From Norana najaformis (taxonomy: Eukaryota > Annelida > Clitellata > Crassiclitellata > Hormogastridae), in assembly GCA_964023275.1 (NCBI GenBank), contig OZ029919.1, forward strand, positions 2,075,501 to 2,139,500: a stretch of 64,000 nt of DNA, read 5' to 3'. Under the pieces are notes generated by a model. That model was not told the origin of the DNA. It made no database searches and saw only the letters and a program-made list of their open reading frames with translations. A program made the translations under genes and the position numbers. Positions 57,180 through 64,000 of the stretch are shown here, one piece after another. The stretch's first letter is position 1; every line of letters starts with the position of its first letter.

Positions 57180-58480
57180 GTCCTCTCCTGTCCTGTTACT
57201 CTGCCCCGCCATGTCCTTCAACCCCGCCCCTATGTCCTCCTACCCTTCCCCTATGTCCTTCTACCCCGCCCTTATGTTCTCCTACCCTTCCCCTATATCC
57301 TCTTATCCTGCACCCATGTCCTCCTACCCTGCCCCTATGTCCTCCTATCCTGTCCATATGTCCCCCTATCCTGCCCCTATGTCCTCCGATCCTGCCCCTA
57401 TGTCCTATTACCCTGCCCCTATGTCCTCCTATCCTGCCCCTATGTCCTCATATCCTGCCCCCATGTCCTCCTACCCTTCCCCTATGTCCTCCTATCCTGC
57501 CCCCATGTCCTCCTACCCTGCCCCTATGTCCTCCTACTCTGCCCCTATGTCCTTCTACCTCGCCCCTATGTTCTCCTACCCTTCCCCTATGTCCTCCTAT
57601 CCTGCCCCCATGTCCTCCTATCCTGCCCCATGTCCTCCTACCCTGCCCCTATGTCCTATCCTGTCTCTATGTTCTCCTACCCCCCTATGTCCTCTTATCC
57701 TGTCTCTATGTCCTCCTACCCTGCCCCTATGTCCTCCTACCCTGCCCCATGTCCTCCTACCCTGCCCCTATGTCCTCCTACCCTGCCCCTATGTCCTCCT
57801 ATCCTGTCCATATGTCCTCCTACCCTGCCCCTATGTCCTTCTATCCTGCCCCTATGTCCTCCTATCCTGTCCATATGTCCTCCTATCCTGCCCCTATGTC
57901 CTCATATCCTGCCGTTATGACCTCCTATCCTGTCCATATGTCCTCCTATCCTGCCCCTATGTCCTCATATCCTGCCCTTATGTCCTCCTATCCTGTCCAT
58001 ATGTCCTCCTATCCTGCCCCTATGTCCTCCTATCCTGCCCCTATGTCCTCCTATCCTGCCCCTATGTCCTCCTATCCTCCCCCTATGTCCTCCTAACCAG
58101 CCCATATGTCCTCCTATCCTGCCCCTATGTCCTCCTATCCTGCCCCTATGTCCTCCTATCCTGCCCCTATGTCCTCCTATCCTGCCCCTATGTCCTCTTA
58201 TCCTGTCTCTATGTTCTCCTACCCTGCCATATGTCCTCCTATCCTGCCCCTATGTCCTTCTACCCCGCGCCTATGTCCTCCTATCCTGCCCCTATGTCCT
58301 CCTATCCTGCCCCTATGTCCTCTTATCCTGTCTCTATGTTCTCCTACCCTGCCCCTATGTCCTCCTATCCTGTCCCTATGTCCTCCTACCCTGCCCCTAT
58401 GTCCTCCTATCCTGTCCCTATGTCCTCCTACCCTGCCCCTATGTCCTCCTACCCCGTCCTGTCCTGTTCTCCCCCACTCT
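57180..58480. repeat. 21-bp minisatellite, about 60 copies
   Basis: Unit CCTATGTCCTCCTA(C/T)CCTGCC. Variants with CATATGTC, CTTATGTC and TGTCTCTATG are interspersed and form multi-unit blocks. All three plus-strand frames are open for about 1 kb (MSSYPAP, CPPTLPL and YVLLSCP heptads) because the unit is seven codons long and stop-free. The equal openness of three frames argues against translation. The minus strand is G-rich (GGGGCAGGATAGGAGGACAT) and could form G-quadruplexes. The array starts about 530 bp past the CDK inhibitor stop codon on the transcribed side. Confidence 0.93.
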
Positions 58481-58529
58481 TTGGTATTTTTTTACGAAAC
58501 TCGTAAATTCCATTAGGTTGCTTGCAAAA

Positions 58530-58650
58530 ACTCCACCGACAAAAACAGCTGTGATAAAAAAACGCGCCCCGCTTCCGGCGGAGGAGGGGGCGGTTGGAGG
58601 GGCGTCGCAATTTTTTCAGACTCCAGACTCTCGAAGGCTGCACAACCAGC
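58530..58650. other. CpG-rich block downstream of the CDK inhibitor
   Basis: AACGCGCCCCGCTTCCGGCG, then GGAGGAGGGGGCGGTTGG, a short GC-rich island. On the minus strand an acceptor-like GGTTGTGCAG at about 58655 precedes a basic frame (KKLRRPSNRPLLRRKRG). I considered it as an extra exon of the inhibitor but prefer 59014-59069. It might be a regulatory element. Confidence 0.3.
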
Positions 58651-59013
58651 AGCACATTTTTTGTAGCGCTATTTCACAAACGCCGCAGAGGATAAGAAAA
58701 TTCGGAAAGTAAAAAATTATGAATTTATCGAATTACGAGGAAATAATTGATATGGAAAAATATGGAACGAAGATTTCGAGGAGAAGGAGGAAGAGGAGTA
58801 AGGACGAGGAAAGTGGGAAGGAAGAAAAGCAAGAGGAGGAAGATGAGGATGATTAAGAAAAGGAGGAAGACGAAGAGGAATAAGAGAAACTTCTGTGGCG
58901 CTGGTGCTTCAAAGACAACGTACCAACAGACAGACAGACAGAGAGACAAACAGACAGACATACACACAGACACACAGACGCATCATAGGCATACCTCCTG
59001 CAGTTTCGATGTC

Positions 59014-62000
59014 TCACTTCGTCGCAATCTTGAGCTTTTGTGCAGAACGTTTCTTGACTCGAAAATATTCTAAAACACAGGCAGGACGATTTTGACAAAC
59101 ATTCGACGGACTTGTCTAACAGAAGGAGAGAATTTGACTTGCTGCACTTTACCTCAGGAGAGGATAGCAGTGCAGAGGAGACAGAAGAGAAAAAGGGGAA
59201 CAGAGAGGAACAGAAAACAGAGGAGAGGAGAGGAGAGGAGAGGAGAGGAGAGGAGAGGAGAGGAGAGGAGAGGAGAGGAGAGGAGAGGAGAGGAGAGGAG
59301 AGGAGAGGAGAGGAGAGGAGAGGAGAGGAGAGGAGAGGAGAGGAGAGGAGAGGAGAGGAGAGGAGAGGAGAGGAGAGGAGAGGAGAGGAGAGGAGAGGAG
59401 AGGAGAGGAGAGGAGAGGAGAGGAGAGGAGAGGAGAGGAGAGGAGAGGAGAGGAGAGGAGAGGAGAGGAGAGGAGAGGAGAGGAGAGGAGAGGAGAGGAG
59501 AGGAGAGGAGAGGAGAGGAGAGGAGAGGAGAGGAGAGGAGAGGAGAGGAGAGAGAGGAGAGAGAGGAGAGAGGAGAGGAGACGGTGAGCAGATAAGACTG
59601 CAAGAGGGCGAAGCAAATGAGGACAGCAGCTGGTAACTGGCACATCCGAAAAACCCCGGAGCGAAACGCAAACAACAGACGCACACGTACAAATACACAG
59701 ACAAACACGTACAGAAGGAGAGAGAGGGGCAGAGAGGGACAGAGAGGGGCAGAGAGGGGCAGAGTCAGCCTCGGCAACTGGAATTTCGGCCCCATTAGCA
59801 CCATAAATTATTCAATACACTCAATGTCAATGACCGCTAGAGGGCTCTAAGCTCACAAGCACATAAGCTCGTGTTCCGAACGGATAAACAACGTCCCTGG
59901 GAGCGGCTCTCATCACGCCACCACCGAACCCACCCTTCCCTACCGCCCTCCCCTCGCTTACCGTTGGCCACACTTACCCCGCCCCACTATGTTTGTCCTC
60001 CGCCGTAAAATCTTACGCGTATCTATACACACACACGCGCACGTGCTTCAACCCCTCGGGTAGGGGCATCCAGGTCACCGAGCTAGGCTACAGTAGCATA
60101 GCTCACATACACACACGTACACACACATATATACACGTACACACACGCACGCACCCAAGCAAACACACACGCACGCAATCACACACGCACGCACAAACAC
60201 ACGCACACACGCACATACACACGTACACACACGCACGCACGCAAGCACACACGCACGCACAAACACACGCACGCATACACACACGCACACAAACATGCGC
60301 ACACAAACACAAACACACGCACACACAAAACACATACGCACACGCACACATGCGCACACAGGCACGCACGCACGCACACGCCAGTGAAAAATAGATCGAG
60401 AGACAGACAGAGACAGACAGAAAGACAGGCTCGAGGTTCGCACTTTCGTACCTCAACACCCGAACACCACAGCCACACGCAGCCATCCATCCAGCGCCAC
60501 AAGAGACATACCAAACGAAACTCCGAACCCTGGGTCGCAAACAACATCCCCATCCCACGCGGGCCCCTCTCGCGCCTGACCCAGCGGGCGGCCCATCACC
60601 CCTCTCTCCCCTAGCCAAGAGGGACTGGCTCGGCCGGTCATGGCCCGCAGCACACCCCTCCCTCGCACGCGGTGACGTAAGCAAGCGTGTGTACAAACAG
60701 GCGTGGCGAAATTTCGCGCCTTTTTGCGCCCCTAGCGTCGCTTGTTTTTGCGAGTTAGGCTCGGCTGTGGCTTAGACCTTTTGGTGCGCGCGCATGATTC
60801 ATCATGTAGCGCTAGTTTTCGGCTATCGAACGATGCACGGCTCATTGACTCATCGTCTTCGCAGTAATATTTACACTTTAATTTCAGAGTTCGTCACTAG
60901 ATTCGTCGACTTAATTATTCCTCTTTTTTTCACGGGGCATTCATTAATCAATTCCAATTTACAAATGGGTGGAGCAATTGTCTAGTGGTTAGCATTCCGG
61001 GCGTCAACTCAGATGTCGCCGGTTCAAATTCCGGCCAGAGGGAATGAGGAAATGAGTATTAAAATTCGAGAATCGTGTTAATAGAACCTCCAGCGAACCC
61101 GGCTGGGAAATGAGTGCAACGGCCGTACACTGATGCTATGAAAACCAGGCGGCGAGGGAGACGACAAGCCAGCAACCACTATCATATGCCGAGACTGAGA
61201 ATATGAAGTCGTTAACATTTCGTACCCTTCAAAAATTATGCAGATGCTGCTGCTGCTAATGTGGATGATGATGACGATGGTCGTGGTGATGATGATAGTT
61301 AACGCAAAACAGCTTCTATGGCGCCTAGCTATCTTGCGCTAAACTCTCAAGACACACAGACTGAAAGCAATAGCTAACCAGGCAGAGAGATGAGGAGTTA
61401 CACACATACAGGCAGACAGATAGACAGACATAACATAACAGAACAGCATGGGACAGACAGACAGACAGACAGGGACAGACAGGCAGAGATAAAAAAAGGC
61501 AGAGGGACAGACGGGGACAAACGAAGAAACAGAAAGACAGACGAGGAGACAGAAAGGAGATACAAACAGACGGGACAAGAATATAAAGAAACAGGTGGAC
61601 AAAAACACAAACACAGACAGACCGACAGACAGACAGACGGACGAACGGACTGAGACACGCGAGAGACGACCAGAAACAACCACACATACAGAGAGACAGA
61701 CAGACAGACTGACTGTACAGACAGACAGAAAGACAGACAAGCAGACAGACAGACACTGAGACACCCGAGAGACGACCAGGAAGAACCAGACAGACACAGA
61801 CAGAAGCGGACGAACAGACAGGCACACAGACAAGCAGACAATGGATAGGACCTACTTCTCAGCGTCGTCTGTTGTCGGCGTGATTTCGTTACCATGTCTT
61901 CGACTGAATCATTGATTCCTATGCTGCCTGTCGTTGACTCACTAGAACACGAAGATTCCACTGGCATAACGCTAAGGTCAAAGTTCACGCACCCTACCAA

Positions 62001-62348
62001 CCCCTCTCGCGACGCATCACACCCCAACGGGGGACAGTCCGCAAGGGTGACCCCAGGGCAAGACGGAGCGACGGGTGGTGAACCGGTTGTCGATGGGAGC
62101 GATCCTCCTTCGACGGGAACCCACAGAAACTGTCCCTCAAGAGGACAGTCGTTCTCGAAGTCGAAGTTCCATCTGCGCTTGCTCGCTTTCGCCAGATCCT
62201 CTCGGATCCGGATCAAATCCCGTCTGTTGATCTCATGATCCACGTCGCTGAAAAGACATCTACGAACCGTGGCCACACGCGATACAGCCATCGGCTCCTT
62301 CAACACATCTTCCTCAACCTTCTCCTTCATCGCTGATGCGACGAGCAT
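59014..62348 (-). CDS. CDKN1: CDKN1-family cyclin-dependent kinase inhibitor with PIP box
   Basis: Two exons on the minus strand: 62348-61856 (donor GTAGGT) and 59069-59014 (acceptor TGTGTTTTAG, stop TGA), phase 1, giving 182 aa. The CIP/KIP kinase-inhibitory domain is clear: cyclin-binding RRCLF (29-33), linker helix about 36-58, [15 protein letters not shown] (58-72) for the kinase N-lobe, and the FLWVPV end. Such proteins bind and block cyclin-CDK complexes in the nucleus. The splice joins Q160-TTLR to K-YF(166-167), making QTTLRKYF, a consensus PCNA-interacting PIP box followed by basic RVKKR, as in p21 and unlike p27. The middle is Ser/Gly/Pro-rich and probably disordered. ATG 62348 has TAA directly upstream. 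An acceptor-like CATCAG at 62333 and a GAG|GTAAGC donor at 62650 suggest a 5' noncoding exon, with ATG 62330 (176 aa) as the real start. The 2.8-kb intron carries large simple repeats. Confidence 0.9.
59219..59570. repeat. (GGAGA)n pentanucleotide tract, about 67 copies
   Basis: Nearly pure AGGAGAGGAG for 335 bp, slightly irregular at the right end. It lies in the CDK inhibitor intron; on the gene strand it is (CTCCT)n, a polypyrimidine run ending about 150 bp before the exon 2 acceptor. Open frames through it (RRGEE, LLSSP) are artefacts. Purine/pyrimidine mirror symmetry makes triplex (H-DNA) formation plausible. Confidence 0.96.
60088..60385. repeat. (CACACG)n-rich simple sequence
   Basis: ACACACGCACGCAC/ACAAACACACGC repeats. 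Alternating purine-pyrimidine sequence able to adopt Z-DNA. Intron of the CDK inhibitor gene. Confidence 0.9.
60670..60732. promoter_or_regulatory. E2F-like site cluster in the CDKN1 intron
   Basis: GGTGACGTAAGC (CRE-like, 60671) is followed by GGCGAAAT (60705-60712), TTTCGCGCC (60712-60720) and TTTTGCGCC (60722-60730). The first two E2F words overlap as an inverted pair. They sit in a CpG-rich block (60530-60790) unlike the surrounding repeats. This may be an intronic promoter or enhancer of the inhibitor gene; inference from motifs. Confidence 0.45.
60966..61195 (+). mobile_element. tRNA-derived SINE, copy 3 (best preserved)
   Basis: The tRNA-like head GGGTGGAGCAATTGTCTAGTGG (A box) and GGTTCAAATTCCGG (B box, 61021) are spaced as in a tRNA gene. 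They are followed by a body ending AGGCGGCGAGGGAGACGAC-AAGCCAGC. Both Pol III boxes look intact, though the tRNA fold is imperfect, so it is a SINE and not a tRNA gene. It lies antisense in the CDK inhibitor intron. Confidence 0.75.
61400..61840. repeat. (GACA)n-rich simple sequence
   Basis: ACAGACAGACAGACAGGGAC and variants (GACGAGGAGACAGAAAGG). It begins within 15 bp of the exon 1 donor of the CDK inhibitor (61855), so the intron opens directly into CTGT repeats on the gene strand. Confidence 0.9.
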
Positions 62349-62399
62349 TTACGTTTGGGGTACGAGAAAAATAAAAATTTAACAATTCCACGGATTTTC

Positions 62400-62458
62400 T
62401 GCTTTCGTCGTGGCTTTCGTTGGGCGCTGTAGAAATGACGGAATTACGATTACGATCG
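62400..62458 (+). mobile_element. L2-type retrotransposon 3' tail
   Basis: GGCTTTCGTTGGGCGCTGTAGAAATGACGG followed by ATTACGATTACGATC, the last 55 bp of the TTACGA-tailed family. It lies immediately upstream of the CDK inhibitor coding exon, inside the proposed 5' UTR intron. Confidence 0.72.
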
Positions 62459-62694
62459 TCTGTTGCTCTCTAGAGAGTAAAACTTAAGTTTTTCCCAACT
62501 GTTTCGTCGATTATCCTACTAACGTCTATAGTACTGAACTTCTAACTGAACGACGCACATCTGGGGTCGAATGTGTCACACAACTCAGTATCTTTGAACA
62601 AACCAGGGTCTACGTTCTTCTACCCAGCCAGGCCCGCACGGTGGCTTACCTCAGACGCACCCCGGTGGCTAGGCAGCTCATTACGTATGCATCA

Positions 62695-62752
62695 TGAACG
62701 AGGCTGATTGGTTGGTCGGCATAACCACGCCTACTCTGCATGCGGCTGCATG

Positions 62753-62760
<8 letters not shown>
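62695..62760 (-). promoter_or_regulatory. candidate promoter of the CDKN1 gene
   Basis: On the minus strand, GACCAACCAATCAGCC gives a CCAAT box at about 62705-62712, and TAGGCGTGG is a KLF/GC-type word at about 62727. A direct repeat TGCATGCGGC/TGCATGCGGT lies at 62737-62756. The block ends at a 60-bp (CT)n run. Position fits a start upstream of the proposed donor at 62650. Inference from motifs. Confidence 0.4.

Positions 62761-62817
<57 letters not shown>
62755..62817. repeat. (TC)n microsatellite
   Basis: About 31 uninterrupted CT dinucleotides. On the minus strand it is (GA)n, a GAGA-type element immediately upstream of the candidate CDKN1 promoter. Confidence 0.96.
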
Positions 62818-62818
<1 letters not shown>

Positions 62819-62904
62819 ATGTGTATCTCTATGTTTCTGTCTCTCCCTCGCTTGAACGGCAGAATTTTTCCTTGAAAAATAAGAGCGCAAAGATAAATAA
62901 TGCA

Positions 62905-63124
62905 TGCACGCGCGCGCACACACATACACACACACGAACCCACACTCGCACGCACACACCTACACGCACACACACACCTACACGCACACACACACGCTCA
63001 CACACACACACACGTGTGCATATATGAAGAGATCAGTTACAAAACCACAACAAAATATGTGCATCATTGCATAGCTTCAACATACGCTAAAGCATTCATA
63101 CGCGTGTCAACTGCCCCTTTATAC

Positions 63125-63182
<58 letters not shown>

Positions 63183-63365
63183 GAGAAATGTACATATATA
63201 CACATACATATATGCAGAGAATGTACATATATATACACATACAAATATACATACAAATGTACATATATATACACATACAAATATACATACACATCTACAT
63301 ATATACGCATGCATATATATATATGCATACATATGTACATTTATATATATATGTATGTTTATGCG
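62905..63365. repeat. (CA)n, (TA)n and TACATATA simple sequence
   Basis: CGCACACACACCTACACGC at 62920-63015, a pure (TA)n of about 26 copies at 63126-63178, then ACATATACACATACAAATAT repeats to 63350. No gene. Confidence 0.92.
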
Positions 63366-63419
63366 GATATATTGCATATAATGTCCTTATAAGGATTCTC
63401 CTAACCTCGGTTACACAGC

Positions 63420-63857
63420 TGTGATAATGCAGCGGAGTCAGCTGTTATTTTAGACAGATGATAGTATTATTAATAATATGTTTCCTATTATTATTAATAA
63501 TTTTCCTTATCTTAGGTTAACGCGTGCTTTGCTGGCGTTAATTTCAGAGGCCTGGCCAACCGCACCCTATTGAGGGTGGAAAGGGAGTGCGAAGGGCGGC
63601 AACGGGGGTGTGCTATTCAAACGCCCGGGGTTGGGTGACAGGATGGTGTGGGTGGTGGTTGGGAAACCCTTCGTGTTTTCGATCGCAGCAGCTTTGGGTG
63701 GAGTTGAGTATTTGTTCGGTGCGGAAGTGGTGAGTGAGGGCGCGAGTGGGTGAGGGAGTGAGACAGGGAGAAGGTGGGAGAGAGGGATTGAGGAAGGGAG
63801 AGAGAAATGAAGGGAGTGAGACGGGAGTGAAAGGGAATGAGAGAGGGAGAAGGTGAA

Positions 63858-63888
<31 letters not shown>

Positions 63889-64000
63889 GAGAGATAGGAA
63901 GAAGGTGAAGGAGAGGCAGAAGGTGAGAGAGAGAGGCAGAAGGTGAGAAAGAGGGAGTGAGTGAGGAAAGGAGTGAGAGAGGAATGGAGTGAGAGGGGAG
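63420..64000. other. end of window; GA-rich simple sequence, no gene
   Basis: 63420-63720 is unique sequence without a recognisable exon (GGCCTGGCCAACCGCACCC, then a TG/GG-rich stretch). 63725-64000 is GAGAGAGGGAGAAGGTGA-type purine repeat with roughly 30-bp internal duplications. Confidence 0.6.

Larger units (their letters stand above)
51253..59013. other. intergenic, repeat-rich; no recognised gene
   Basis: This region lies between the JmjC gene start and the CDK inhibitor 3' end, both on the minus strand. Open frames in 51.3-54.0 kb follow simple repeats. The 53200-53500 stretch is CpG-rich and carries a donor-like ACTGGTGAGTG at about 53283, so it might be a 5' exon of an undetected transcript, but no partner exon was found. 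54600-57000 is AT-rich and featureless apart from a family-B copy and a 35-bp GGGACAAATTG-type repeat at about 56050-56150. Confidence 0.45.

Noticed and set aside
57067-58506. A 479-residue Pro/Ser/Tyr/Met-rich protein
   Set aside because: All three forward frames are equally open because of a stop-free 21-bp repeat. No splice structure, signal peptide or non-repeat domain supports translation.
58449-58655. Basic exon (KKLRRPSNRPLLRRKRG) as second exon of the CDK inhibitor
   Set aside because: It has an acceptor-like CAG, but the exon at 59014-59069 is nearer, fits phase 1, restores a full PIP box and ends in a stop at once.
59092-59804. Arg/Glu/Gly-rich and Leu/Ser/Pro-rich proteins on the two strands
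   Set aside because: Both come from the (GGAGA)n tract inside the CDK inhibitor intron.
61021-61031. A functional tRNA gene at the B-box word
   Set aside because: A and B boxes are present, but acceptor-stem pairing is poor and a SINE body with two relatives in the window follows.

Overview
This is a window of animal nuclear DNA. It holds spliced genes with GT-AG introns of hundreds to thousands of bases, many non-LTR retrotransposon tails, tRNA-derived SINEs, and abundant micro- and minisatellites. I see no bacterial, phage or organellar gene organisation. The gene families (MBOAT1/2, CIP/KIP inhibitor, claudin-like tetraspan, ER JmjC) and the L2/CR1-type elements suggest a marine invertebrate (spiralian or invertebrate deuterostome). 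The species cannot be fixed from the sequence alone.

I assembled four protein genes by joining exons whose splice phases agree. (1) 9658-21486, minus strand: a 202-residue claudin/PMP22-type four-span membrane protein in three exons. (2) 23940-33810, plus strand: an MBOAT1/2-type lysophospholipid acyltransferase in 12 exons (477 aa), with two alternative last exons. (3) 44281-51252, minus strand: an ER-lumenal JmjC/cupin-like protein in eight exons (425 aa), with a signal peptide and a C-terminal RDEL. (4) 59014-62348, minus strand: a CDKN1 (p21/p27 class) cyclin-dependent kinase inhibitor in two exons (182 aa), whose splice junction completes a PCNA-binding PIP box.

Layout: 1-9.6 kb has no recognisable host gene; it contains an L2/CR1-like retrotransposon fragment (2.35-3.67 kb), a SINE and short tandem repeats. 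9.66-21.5 kb is the tetraspan gene, with satellite-rich introns that include a 39-bp repeat of about 34 copies. 21.5-23.9 kb is a divergent promoter region full of retrotransposon ends, with CRE-like sites next to the acyltransferase gene. 23.9-33.8 kb is the acyltransferase gene. 33.8-44.3 kb is a 10.5-kb convergent gap without a recognised gene. 44.3-51.3 kb is the JmjC gene, with a nearly intact copy of the same L2 3' end in one intron. 51.3-59 kb is repeat-rich intergenic sequence, including a 21-bp minisatellite open in all three forward frames. 59-62.7 kb is the CDK inhibitor gene, whose intron carries a (GGAGA)n run and an E2F-like CpG-rich block. 62.8-64 kb is simple sequence.

The genes are not an operon and show no obvious joint pathway. 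Two products (acyltransferase and JmjC protein) are predicted to work in the ER. A recurring theme is local duplication at exon edges. Exon 3' ends with their donor sites are copied at roughly 100-bp spacing into the next intron of the tetraspan gene and the acyltransferase gene. A terminal-exon acceptor is duplicated in the acyltransferase gene, and a 27-bp minisatellite starts at a donor of the JmjC gene. No wholly new multi-gene system was found. The most testable novelties are the exon-edge duplications, the H-x-H metal motif of the JmjC protein and the splice-assembled PIP box.
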